From: Bradyrhizobium sp. 164
GTDB taxonomy: Bacteria > Pseudomonadota > Alphaproteobacteria > Rhizobiales > Xanthobacteraceae
DNA length: 64,000 bases
Direction of reading: 5' to 3'
Assembly (NCBI RefSeq): GCF_023073715.1
Contig: NZ_JADPKA010000095.1
Span: 124,001-188,000 of the forward strand
In this document: positions 46,888 through 54,553 of the stretch, piece by piece
Layout: each line of letters opens with the position of its first letter
Numbering within the stretch: position 1 is the stretch's first letter
Notes under the pieces: model-generated
The model's input: the letters and a program-made list of their open reading frames with translations, nothing else
Told to the model about the DNA's origin: nothing
Databases searched by the model: none
Position numbers and translations under genes: made by a program

Positions 46888-47772
46888 ATGGATCGCTTGG
46901 AAGCCATGCACGTCTTCGTCACCGTCGCCGATTTGCGCGGCTTCGCGCCGGCGGCGCGCAAGCTGCGCCTATCGCCCTCGGCAGTGACCCGGCTGATCGC
47001 TGCGCTGGAGGAACATCTCGGTGCGCGACTGTTGCAGCGGACCACGCGACAGGTGACGCTGACCGACGTCGGCACCCGCTATCTCGAGCGCGCCCGCCGC
47101 ATCCTCGCCGACGTCGAGGAGGCCGACGGCTCGGCGCGGCAAGAGCGCAGCCGACCGAGCGGACGTCTCGTGGTGTCGGCGCCGGTCGGCTTTGGCCGGC
47201 TTCATGTCGGACCGGTAATGACCGCCTACCTCAAGCGCTATCCCGAAGTCACAGCCGAATTGCGGCTGTCCGACAACCTCGTCAATCTCGTGGAAGACGC
47301 CATCGATGCCGCCGTCCGCATCGGCCATCTCGCAGACTCTTCACTCGTCGCGCGCCACGTCGGCGAGATGCGGCGGATCGTGGTGGCCGCACCCGGCTAT
47401 CTCAAACGTCACGGCGAACCCAGGACGCCGGAGGCCCTCGTCTCGCACCAGACCATCCAGTTCGGCCCTTGGTCCGCATGGCGCTTCCTGCGCGACGGCC
47501 GCGACATCGAGGTGACGCCGGCCCCCCGCTTTATCAGCAACAGCGCCGACGCGGCGCTGCAATATGCCGAGGCCGGCGGCGGCCTGACGCGGGTGCTGGC
47601 CTATCAGGCCGCCGAAGGACTGAAGCGCGAGCGGCTCAAAATCGTGCTGGCGAAATATGAGCAGCCGGCACTGCCGATCCACATCGTCTATCCGACCTCG
47701 CGCCTGCTCTCGGCCAAGGTGCGCGCCTTCATCGATCTCGTAGTGGAGACGACGCAATGGAGGTTCGGATGA
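46888..47772 (+). CDS. LysR-family transcriptional regulator
   Basis: A 294-residue LysR regulator. The helix-turn-helix is in MDRLEAMHVFVTVADLRGF / AARKLRLSPSAVTRLIAALEEHLGARLLQRTTR (residues 1-53); the effector domain starts at about 90 (GRLVVSAPVGFGRLHVGPV). It resembles the PA0477/DmlR-like subgroup. Its divergent neighbour is the PNPOx-like gene, and a palindrome lies between, so control of that gene and itself is likely. The frame extends to 46750 but those residues read through the divergent promoter. Confidence 0.9.
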   Translation: MDRLEAMHVFVTVADLRGFAPAARKLRLSPSAVTRLIAALEEHLGARLLQRTTRQVTLTDVGTRYLERARRILADVEEADGSARQERSRPSGRLVVSAPVGFGRLHVGPVMTAYLKRYPEVTAELRLSDNLVNLVEDAIDAAVRIGHLADSSLVARHVGEMRRIVVAAPGYLKRHGEPRTPEALVSHQTIQFGPWSAWRFLRDGRDIEVTPAPRFISNSADAALQYAEAGGGLTRVLAYQAAEGLKRERLKIVLAKYEQPALPIHIVYPTSRLLSAKVRAFIDLVVETTQWRFG

Positions 47773-47783
47773 TGATGATGACT

Positions 47784-47861
47784 GTCATTCCGGGGCGGTC
47801 CGCGGGACCGAACCCGGAATCTCGAGATTCCGGGTTCTCGCTTCGCGAGCCCCGGAATGAC
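47784..47861 (+). repeat. Palindromic intergenic repeat, family A, copy 5
   Basis: GTCATTCCGGGGCGG ... GAGCCCCGGAATGAC with core GAACCCGGAATC / GATTCCGGGTTC. Its full length is read as the C terminus of the overlapping thioesterase gene. Confidence 0.85.
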
Positions 47862-48282
47862 GGTCATCCCTCTTCGGCACCACGCGGAACGTCCCGCTCG
47901 CCCGCGCGATCACGGTATCGTCGGCCTTGATCAGGCACTGTGCGAAGCAGATCGTCTTGCCGGTCTTGATCACGTCGCTCTCGATCGAACACCAATGGCC
48001 GATCTCGGCGGAGCCGACGAAATCGACCGAGAGCGAGACCGTCACGAACGACGTGGTCCAGCCTGTCGCCTGCGCGCAGCTATAGCCCATAGCATTGTCA
48101 GCGAGCGCGGTGATGAGGCCGCCATGGATCAGGCCGCGGCCGTTGGTGTGCGGCTTCGCCAGCCGCAGGCCGATGATGACGGCCTTGTCGGTCTTCTTCG
48201 CGTAGAGCGGCTCCCAGGGCTCGGTGAGAGGGCTCTTGCGAAAGAGCGGCTCGAAGCCAGCGGGGATATCGGGTGCGGTCAT
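47785..48282 (-). CDS. PaaI-type hotdog thioesterase
   Basis: A 165-residue hotdog-fold acyl-CoA thioesterase. The active-site segment is HTNGRGLIHGGLITALADNAMGYS (residues about 45-68; HGG with the catalytic Asp in ALADN), typical of PaaI/YdiI-like enzymes that remove aromatic or other acyl groups from CoA. The domain ends near ASGTFRVVPKRDD; the last about 26 residues are encoded by a family A palindromic repeat and are probably not functional. Convergent with lysR. ATG at 48282. Confidence 0.86.
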   Translation of the reverse strand: MTAPDIPAGFEPLFRKSPLTEPWEPLYAKKTDKAVIIGLRLAKPHTNGRGLIHGGLITALADNAMGYSCAQATGWTTSFVTVSLSVDFVGSAEIGHWCSIESDVIKTGKTICFAQCLIKADDTVIARASGTFRVVPKRDDRHSGAREARTRNLEIPGSVPRTAPE

Positions 48283-48389
48283 GGCTGTCTCGCGTTGCTG
48301 ATCGTTGGCATTGAACGCGATGGACGTGACGAACGCATCACCTACAAAGTTTTAAACGGGATTTGCGCGGGCGTTTGAAACGATCCCGC

Positions 48390-48511
48390 CGTCATTGCGA
48401 GGAGCCCTTGCGACGAAGCAATCCAGACTGTCTCCGCGGAGATTTCTGGATTGCTTCGCGGAGCCTGTCATCGGGCCGCGCTTCGCGCGGACCCGTTGGC
48501 GCGCAATGACG
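48390..48511 (+). repeat. Palindromic intergenic repeat, family B, copy 2
   Basis: CGTCATTGCGAGGAG at the left, GCGCAATGACG at the right, inner GAAGCAATCCAGA and TCTGGATTGCTTC arms as in copy 1. It lies between the pobA end and the thioesterase start. Confidence 0.85.
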
Positions 48512-48527
48512 ATGTGGACGCACCGTC

Positions 48528-49697
48528 CTAGAACGGCAGCCCCACATAATTCTCCGACAGCGACGTCATCGCGGCCTGCGAGTGCGTGACGTAATCGAGC
48601 TCGGCGAGCTGGATTCGAGCGCCGATGGTGCCGGTGTCAGGGAATTTGTGCAGCATCGAGGTCATCCACCAGGAGAAGCGCACGGCCTTCCAGACCCGCG
48701 CCAGCGCCTTGGCGGAATAGGCGTCGATCCCGGCGCTGGATTTCTCGTCATAGAATTCGCGCAGCGCGCTCGACAGGTAATGCGCGTCGCTCGCGGCGAG
48801 GTTCAGCCCCTTGGCCCCGGTCGGCGGCACGATGTGCGCGGCATCGCCGCACAAGAACATGCGGCCAAAGCGCATCGGCTCGGCGACGAAGCTGCGCAGG
48901 GGCGCGATGCTCTTCTCGATCGAAGGACCGGTGACGAGGCGGTCGGCCGCCTCCTGGTCGAGCCGGCGCTTCAATTCGTCCCAGAAACGCTCGTCCGGCC
49001 ATTGGTCGACATGGTCTTCGAGCGAGCACTGCACATAGTAGCGGCTGCGCTTGGTCGAGCGCATGGTGCACAGCGCAAAGCCGCGCGCGTGATTGGAATA
49101 GATCAGCTCGTGGCTGACCGGGGGCGTTTCGGACAAAATGCCGAGCCAGCCGAACGGATAGACCCGCTCGAATTCCTCGACCGCCGTGGCTGGGACACTG
49201 GCGCGGCTGACGCCGTGAAAGCCGTCGCAGCCGGCGATAAAATCGCATTCGATCGTGTGGGTGATGCCGTCCTTGACATAGGTGACGCGCGGGTGAGCAC
49301 CGTCGAAATCATGCGGCTGCACGTCCCTGGCCTCGTACACCGAAATGAGACCTGCAGCCTTGCGCGCATTCATCAGGTCGAGCGTGACCTCGGTCTGGCC
49401 GTAGATCATCACCGTCTTGCCAGTCGCGGCCTTCATGTCGATGCGGTGACGGCGGCCGGAGAAGGCGAGCTCGATGCCCTCATGCACCAGGCCTTCAGCA
49501 TGTGCCCGCGATCCGGCGCCGATCTGGTTGAGCAGCGCAACGGTGCCCTCCTCCAGCAGGCCGGCGCGGATGCGGCCGAGCACATAATCTGGGCTCTGCC
49601 GTTCCAGAATGACATTGTCGATGCCATATGTGTGCAGCAGTTGCCCAAGCAACAATCCGGCCGGTCCTGCCCCGATGATTGCGACTTTTGTCCGCAA
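48528..49697 (-). CDS. pobA: 4-hydroxybenzoate 3-monooxygenase
   Basis: PobA, an NAD(P)H- and FAD-dependent hydroxylase, converts 4-hydroxybenzoate to protocatechuate. The 389-residue protein starts with the FAD dinucleotide fold KVAIIGAGPAGLLLGQLL, and has RIRAGLLEEGTVALL, the substrate-side GHVHDGIELAF-equivalent LVHEGIELAFSGRRHRID, the NAD(P)H/FAD motif CDGFHGVSR (DG motif) and FLCGDAAHIVPPTGAKGLNLAASD. The only start giving the correct N terminus is TTG at 49697, with GAAGGAGC 5 bases upstream. It diverges from the TRAP transporter genes and completes the route expected from the thioesterase at 57.2 kb. Confidence 0.95.
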   Translation of the reverse strand: MRTKVAIIGAGPAGLLLGQLLHTYGIDNVILERQSPDYVLGRIRAGLLEEGTVALLNQIGAGSRAHAEGLVHEGIELAFSGRRHRIDMKAATGKTVMIYGQTEVTLDLMNARKAAGLISVYEARDVQPHDFDGAHPRVTYVKDGITHTIECDFIAGCDGFHGVSRASVPATAVEEFERVYPFGWLGILSETPPVSHELIYSNHARGFALCTMRSTKRSRYYVQCSLEDHVDQWPDERFWDELKRRLDQEAADRLVTGPSIEKSIAPLRSFVAEPMRFGRMFLCGDAAHIVPPTGAKGLNLAASDAHYLSSALREFYDEKSSAGIDAYSAKALARVWKAVRFSWWMTSMLHKFPDTGTIGARIQLAELDYVTHSQAAMTSLSENYVGLPF

Positions 49698-49764
49698 TAC
49701 TTGCTCCTTCCGATGCTGTAGGCTTTCGTCGCGGCCTGCTTGTCGCGCCGGCCGGCTGACGATA

Positions 49765-49779
49765 ATTATATCATATAAT
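49765..49779. promoter_or_regulatory. AT-rich palindrome upstream of pobA
   Basis: ATTATATCATATAAT, perfect 7-bp arms around one base, 68 bases before the pobA start. Candidate regulator site; the regulator is unknown. Confidence 0.45.
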
Positions 49780-49890
49780 CGTTGAGCAAAAGGGGAGCGG
49801 TCGTCGCCGCAGCGCGGCAAATCTATGCAACATGGCTGCCGTAGATGGCGCGGCGAGGCATGCGTCAGTTCCGGCTTGAACACGCCGGCC

Positions 49891-49914
49891 AATTAGATAA
49901 CATGTTAATTAATG
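49891..49914. promoter_or_regulatory. Imperfect palindrome upstream of the TRAP genes
   Basis: 24-bp imperfect dyad (9 of 12 pairs) around TAACATGTTA at 49898-49907, 49 bases before the dctP-type start. Confidence 0.4.
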
Positions 49915-49962
49915 AGACCGGGGCCATCGAAGCCCGCCGTCGAAAACAGGGAGAGACGCGTG

Positions 49963-50979
49963 ATGAGGAAAGCCTGTCTGGCGTTGCTGCTGGCAGCAAG
50001 CGTGACGCCTGCGCTCGCGCAGGACAAGACCTTCGATTTGAAGATCTCGCACTGGGTGCCGGCCTCGCATCCCCTACAGAAATCGCTGGAAGACTGGGCG
50101 GCCGCGGTCGAGAAGGACTCCGGCGGCACCATCAAGGGCAAGGTGTTTCCGGCCCAGCAGCTCGGCAAAGCCTTCGACCATTACGACATGGCGCGCGACG
50201 GCATCGCCGACGTCACCTATGTCAATCCGGGGTACCAGCCCGGCCGCTTCCCAATTATCGGCGCCGGCGAGCTGCCGTTCCTGATCTCGGACGCCAAGGG
50301 CGGCTCGATGGGGCTGGATGCCTGGTACCGCAAATATGCCGAGAAAGAGATGAAGGACGTCAAGTATTGTCTCGCCTTCGTCCACTCGCCCTCCTCATTC
50401 CACTCCCGCACCAAGAAGATCGTGGTTCCCGATGACGTGAAGGGCCTGAAGATCCGTCCAGCCCACGCTACCATGGCGAATTTCGTCACTTCGCTCGGCG
50501 GCACCAATGTGCAGTCCTCCGCACCCGAAGTGCGCGACATCATCGAGCGCGGCGTCGCTGACGGCGTCACCTTCCCCTGGGGCTCCCTGGTGCTGTTCGG
50601 CATCGACAAGGTGACCAAATACGACATGGAGGCGCCGCTCTACACCACGACCTTCGTGTTCGTGATCAATAAGGACAAGTACAATGCCATGTCCGACAAG
50701 CAGAAGGCCGCGATCGACAAGAATTGCACGGTCGAAATGGCAGGCGCGGTCGGCGAGCACTGGGGCAAGTTCGAGGACGCCGGCATCGACAAGGTGAAGG
50801 CGGAATCGAGCCACGAGGTCTACAAGCTCACGGGCGAGCAGACCGCGGCCTGGAAGAAGGCCGCCGAACCGCTGGTGAAGACCTGGAGCGACGGCGCCAA
50901 GAAGGCCGGCGCCGATCCGGATGCAGCCCTTGCGGATCTGAAGGCATCCCTGAAGAAGTACAACGCGCTGGCGGAGTAG
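49963..50979 (+). CDS. dctP: TRAP transporter substrate-binding protein (DctP class, TarP-like)
   Basis: A 338-residue periplasmic TRAP receptor. The signal peptide ends ALAQ before DKTFDLKISHWVPASHPL. Motifs VFPAQQLGKAFDHYDMARDGIADVTYV and GLKIRPAHATMANFVTSLGG contain the conserved Arg that usually fixes a ligand carboxylate. In R. palustris the TRAP receptor TarP next to the coumarate genes binds hydroxycinnamates; the same order of neighbours suggests this function here. ATG at 49963 has AGGGAGAG upstream. dctQ begins 222 bases later, beyond a family C repeat. Confidence 0.9.
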   Translation: MRKACLALLLAASVTPALAQDKTFDLKISHWVPASHPLQKSLEDWAAAVEKDSGGTIKGKVFPAQQLGKAFDHYDMARDGIADVTYVNPGYQPGRFPIIGAGELPFLISDAKGGSMGLDAWYRKYAEKEMKDVKYCLAFVHSPSSFHSRTKKIVVPDDVKGLKIRPAHATMANFVTSLGGTNVQSSAPEVRDIIERGVADGVTFPWGSLVLFGIDKVTKYDMEAPLYTTTFVFVINKDKYNAMSDKQKAAIDKNCTVEMAGAVGEHWGKFEDAGIDKVKAESSHEVYKLTGEQTAAWKKAAEPLVKTWSDGAKKAGADPDAALADLKASLKKYNALAE

Positions 50980-51000
50980 TGCTTCGCGGCGCGCTCTATC

Positions 51001-51150
51001 CACCCCCTCTCTCCGTTCTAACAGGGAGAGCATTGGGGTGAGGGGCTGCTTCCGCAAAGATGGTGACAGATGGACTCGCGGAGAGTTCCCCCTCACCCGA
51101 ATTCGAGCTGCGCTCGAATTCGACCTCTCCCCGCGATCGGGGCGAGGTGA
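51001..51150 (+). repeat. Palindromic intergenic repeat, family C, copy 2
   Basis: CACCCCCTCTCTCCG at the left and CCTCTCCCCGCGATCGGGG at the right with the inner palindrome CGAATTCGAGC / GCTCGAATTCG. It lies between the TRAP receptor and membrane subunit genes. Confidence 0.7.
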
Positions 51151-51201
51151 AGTTCGGCTACACCGAGATCAAATGATGACAGCACACGACAGGACACACC
51201 C

Positions 51202-51711
51202 GTGAAGCGCGCCTGGATGGATCGCTTTATCGACTCGATCGAATGGATCGCGGCAGGCTTTGTCGGCCTCGTCGCACTCGACATCTTCCTGTCGGTGCTG
51301 CTGCGGAACACGCTGAACTATTCGATCCCCGACAGTTTTGATATCGGCCGCATGCTGCTCGGCATCCTGATCTTCTGGGGCATCGCGGCGACCTCCTATC
51401 GCGGCACCCACATCACGGTCGACCTGGTCTGGGGCAATGTCGGGCCGCGCTATCAGCGCTGGATCGACGTGTTCGCAACGCTGGTGCTGCTGTTCGTCGT
51501 GACGGTGCAGACCTGGACGCTGTTCGACAAGGTGCGCGGCACCTACAACGACAACGTCCAGACTTTCGACATGCACATGCCGACCTGGCCATTCTTCGCG
51601 ATCGCATGGATCGGCGACGTCTCCGCCGTGCTGCTGATCGCGATTCGCACCTACCGGCTGATCTTCCATCCCGAAGAGATGCACGATCCCAAAATCAAGG
51701 CGACGGAGTGA
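51202..51711 (+). CDS. dctQ: TRAP transporter small permease (DctQ class)
   Basis: A 169-residue four-helix membrane protein of the DctQ family: WIAAGFVGLVALDIFLSVLLR, DSFDIGRMLLGILIFWGIAATSYRGTHITVDLVW (the DctQ signature), then FATLVLLFVVTVQTWTLF and FFAIAWIGDVSAVLLIAIRTY. It joins DctM as the membrane module. The start is GTG at 51202. The stop is 2 bases before the dctM start. Confidence 0.9.
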   Translation: MKRAWMDRFIDSIEWIAAGFVGLVALDIFLSVLLRNTLNYSIPDSFDIGRMLLGILIFWGIAATSYRGTHITVDLVWGNVGPRYQRWIDVFATLVLLFVVTVQTWTLFDKVRGTYNDNVQTFDMHMPTWPFFAIAWIGDVSAVLLIAIRTYRLIFHPEEMHDPKIKATE

Positions 51712-51713
51712 TC

Positions 51714-53033
51714 ATGAGCACCGATGCCGTCGCCGTAATCGGCTTCGTTTCCCTGTTTGTCCTGATGCTGCTGCGCGTGCCCGTCGGCATGGCCATGGGC
51801 CTCGTCGGCGTCTCCGGTTTCTCCTATCTGGTCGGCGCGACGCCCGCGCTAAAGCTGGTTGGCCAGACCTCGATGCGCACGGTCACCGACTACACCTTCG
51901 GCGTCATCCCGATGTTCCTGCTGATGGGCTCCTTTGTCAGCAATTCCGGCATGAGCCGCGAGCTGTTCCGCGCCGCCAACGGCTTCGTCGGGCATCTGCG
52001 CGGCGGGCTCGGCATCGCCACCGTCGGTGCCTGCGGCGGCTTTGCCGCGATCTGCGGCTCCTCGGTCGCGACCGCCGCGACCTTCTCCGCCGTCGCCTAT
52101 CCGGAGATGCGCCGCTTCGGCTATCCACAGTCCTTTGCCACCGGCGTGATCGCAGCCGGCGGCACGTTAGGTGCGATGTTGCCGCCCTCCACCGTGCTCG
52201 CGGTCTACGGCATCATCACCGAGCAGGACATCGGCAAGCTCTTCATCGCCGGCATCATCCCGGGTCTGCTCGCGATGACCATGTACATGATCACGATCGG
52301 CCTGATCGGCTATGTCAGGCCCGACTTCCTGCCCAAGGGCAAGGTGCTGCCGTGGCGCGAACGCTTTGCCGGGTTGAAGGACATCTGGGCGCCGGTGCTG
52401 CTGTTCGTGTTTGTCATCGGCGGCCTGTACGGCCTGCCGTTCCTGCCGCGCTTCACCCCGACGGAAGCCGGCGGCGTCGGCGCCACCGGCGCCTTCATCA
52501 TCGGCGTGCTGACGGGCCGGCTCGACCGCGAGAAGGTGCTGGCCTCGCTGCTGCAGGCGACGCGCACCGCGGCCGCGGTGTTCACGGTGCTGATCGGCGC
52601 GCTGATCTTCGGCTACTTCCTGACGGTGACGCAGACGCCGCAGAAGGTCACGGAATTCCTCACCGGGCTCGGCCTCGGTCCCTACGGCGTGCTGGCGCTG
52701 ATCATGGTGATGTATCTGGTGCTCGGCTGCCTGATGGACGCCATGGCGATGATCATCCTCACCGTGCCGATCATCTTCCCCGTGATCACGCATCTCGGTT
52801 TCGACCCGATCTGGTTCGGCGTCATCATCGTCATGACCGTCGAGCTTGGCCTGATCCACCCGCCGGTCGGCATGAACGTCTTCGTCATCAAGAGCGTGGT
52901 GAAAGACGTCTCCTTCTCCACCATCTTCAAGGGCGTGATCCCGTTCGTGGCGACGGATTTGGTGCGCCTCGTGATCCTGATCGCCTTCCCGCTGCTGGCA
53001 ACCTGGCTGCCGACGCGGATGATGGCGCATTGA
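51714..53033 (+). CDS. dctM: TRAP transporter large permease (DctM class)
   Basis: A 439-residue DctM-type permease with about 11-12 hydrophobic segments that drives sodium- or proton-coupled uptake. Family marks are RVPVGMAMGLVGVSG, the FGVIPMFLLMGSF helix, CGGFAAICGSSVATAATF, GGTLGAMLPPSTVL, GRLDREKV, MYLVLGCLMDAMAMIILTVPI and ELGLIHPPVGMNVFV. ATG at 51714 has GGAG upstream; frames further upstream lie in dctQ. Confidence 0.93.
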   Translation: MSTDAVAVIGFVSLFVLMLLRVPVGMAMGLVGVSGFSYLVGATPALKLVGQTSMRTVTDYTFGVIPMFLLMGSFVSNSGMSRELFRAANGFVGHLRGGLGIATVGACGGFAAICGSSVATAATFSAVAYPEMRRFGYPQSFATGVIAAGGTLGAMLPPSTVLAVYGIITEQDIGKLFIAGIIPGLLAMTMYMITIGLIGYVRPDFLPKGKVLPWRERFAGLKDIWAPVLLFVFVIGGLYGLPFLPRFTPTEAGGVGATGAFIIGVLTGRLDREKVLASLLQATRTAAAVFTVLIGALIFGYFLTVTQTPQKVTEFLTGLGLGPYGVLALIMVMYLVLGCLMDAMAMIILTVPIIFPVITHLGFDPIWFGVIIVMTVELGLIHPPVGMNVFVIKSVVKDVSFSTIFKGVIPFVATDLVRLVILIAFPLLATWLPTRMMAH

Positions 53034-53045
53034 CGAGGTGACGCG

Positions 53046-53507
53046 ATGACCACACCGACGCTCGAGACAAAGTACGTCTTCACCATCACGGCAAAAATCG
53101 GCGACGTCGTCAGCGCCGGCGAGACCGGGATCGGCGTGCGACGCATCATTCCGATCATCGGCGGCGAGGTGACGGGCGCGATCGCCGGTCGTGTGCTCCC
53201 CTTCGGCGCGGACTTCCAGACCATCCGTCCCAACGAGCTGATCGACCTCGAAGCCAGATACGCCTTCCAGACCGACGACGGCGCGACCGTCTATGTCGAG
53301 AACAAGGGCATGCGCTTCGGCCCGGTGGAGCTGCTGCAAAAGCTCAAGCGCGGCGAGCCGGTCGATCCGAAGCTGATCTATTTCCGCACCGTGCCGAGAT
53401 TCGAGACCGGCGACGAGACCTATCGCTGGCTGATGGAACATATCTTCGTGGCCTCAGCCGCCCGGCATGCCGGCCGCGTGGTGATTGATGTGCACCAGGT
53501 GATGTAA
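53046..53507 (+). CDS. DUF3237 family protein
   Basis: A 153-residue protein with the full DUF3237 pattern: LETKYVFTITAKIGDVVSAG, GVRRIIPIIGGEVTGAIAGRVLP, GADFQTIRPNEL, ARYAFQTDDGATVYVENKGMR, and a late YFRTVPRFETGDETYRWL and FVASAARH. No biochemical role is established for the family. It sits 12 bases after dctM and before the hydroxycinnamate CoA genes, so it may serve that pathway, for example in handling an intermediate. Confidence 0.88.
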   Translation: MTTPTLETKYVFTITAKIGDVVSAGETGIGVRRIIPIIGGEVTGAIAGRVLPFGADFQTIRPNELIDLEARYAFQTDDGATVYVENKGMRFGPVELLQKLKRGEPVDPKLIYFRTVPRFETGDETYRWLMEHIFVASAARHAGRVVIDVHQVM

Positions 53508-53518
53508 GACACGCCCCG

Positions 53519-53648
53519 CCGTCCTCCTGGCGAAGGCCCGGACCCCTACCGCGGATCCATCGATTGTAGACGGCCGGAGTACCGGGCAAGGGGTCTTCGC
53601 CAAAGTGCTCCCTGGGGGTATGGGTTTCGGCCTTCGCCGGGCGACGTC
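53519..53648 (+). repeat. Palindromic repeat, family E-like, copy 4
   Basis: Mosaic with CCTGGCGAAGGCCCGG at the left and CGGCCTTCGCCGGGCG at the right; inner GGACCCCTACC-type blocks are less conserved. Confidence 0.55.
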
Positions 53649-53709
53649 GCGTTTTGAAGCAGCATTCTGGCGCGTCTGGACCGCCCCCGCCTTGACTCCC
53701 CCAAAATTC

Positions 53710-53724
53710 GTTATACAACATAAC
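53710..53724. promoter_or_regulatory. Candidate operator of the CoA-pathway operon
   Basis: GTTAT-ACAAC-ATAAC inverted repeat, 19 bases before the hydratase start, in an otherwise AT-rich promoter region. It is a possible site for the MarR-type regulator at 37.8 kb, on position only. Confidence 0.4.
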
Positions 53725-53743
53725 TATTCTGACAAGGACGCAA

Positions 53744-54553
53744 ATGACACAGGGAAACGCCGAGACCGCTAAGGCGGGCGCCTCCGGGCTGTTGAGGATC
53801 GAGCGCGCGGACCGGGTTCTGACCGTGGGTCTGAACCGGCCGGCCAAGCGCAACGCACTCAATGACGGCATCATCCTGGAAATCGGCGAGTGTTTTGCGT
53901 CCCTGCCCGACGACATCGGCGCGGTCGTCATTCACGGCATCGGTGACCATTTCTCCAGCGGTCTCGATTTGTCCGAGCTGACCGAGCATGACGCGACCGG
54001 CGGCCTGCTCCATTCCCAGATGTGGCACCGGGTGTTCGACCGCATCCAGTATAGCCGCGTGCCCGTGATCGCCGCGCTCAGCGGGGCCGTGATCGGCGGC
54101 GGGCTGGAGCTCGCCTGCGCCGCGCACATCCGTGTCGCCGAGCCCTCGACCTATTTCGCCCTGCCGGAGGGGCAGCGCGGCATCTTCGTCGGTGGTGGCG
54201 GCTCGGTGCGCCTGCCGCGGCTGATCGGGGTCGCCAGGATGATGGACATGATGCTGACCGGCCGGGTCTATAGCGCGACCGAAGGCGCCTCCTACGGCTT
54301 TGCGCAATATCTGACGGATGCCGGTAACGGGCTCGGCAAGGCGTTGGAGCTTGCGACCAAGGTCGCCTCCAACGCGCCGCTGACGAATTTTGCCGTGCTC
54401 CAGGCTCTGCCGATGATCGCGGAGGCCAATCCGCAGACCGGCCTGCTCATGGAATCGCTGATGGCGACCGTCGCGCAGAGCGACAAAGAGGCCAAGCGCA
54501 GGATCCGCGAGTTCCTCGAACACAAGACCGCAAAGGTGAAGCCGAAGTCATGA
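53744..54553 (+). CDS. Enoyl-CoA hydratase/isomerase (CouA-like)
   Basis: A 269-residue crotonase-fold enzyme. The first oxyanion strand is DHFSSGLDLSEL (residues about 66-77), the second ALSGAVIGGGLELACAAHIRVA (109-130), and the catalytic-Glu segment ALPEGQRGIFVGGGGSVRLPR. In the hydroxycinnamate route it would add water to p-coumaroyl- or feruloyl-CoA. It lacks the sequence features I associate with Pseudomonas-type hydratase-lyases, so side-chain removal may proceed through oxidation by the SDR two genes downstream. Its stop overlaps the ligase start (ATGA). Confidence 0.85.
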   Translation: MTQGNAETAKAGASGLLRIERADRVLTVGLNRPAKRNALNDGIILEIGECFASLPDDIGAVVIHGIGDHFSSGLDLSELTEHDATGGLLHSQMWHRVFDRIQYSRVPVIAALSGAVIGGGLELACAAHIRVAEPSTYFALPEGQRGIFVGGGGSVRLPRLIGVARMMDMMLTGRVYSATEGASYGFAQYLTDAGNGLGKALELATKVASNAPLTNFAVLQALPMIAEANPQTGLLMESLMATVAQSDKEAKRRIREFLEHKTAKVKPKS

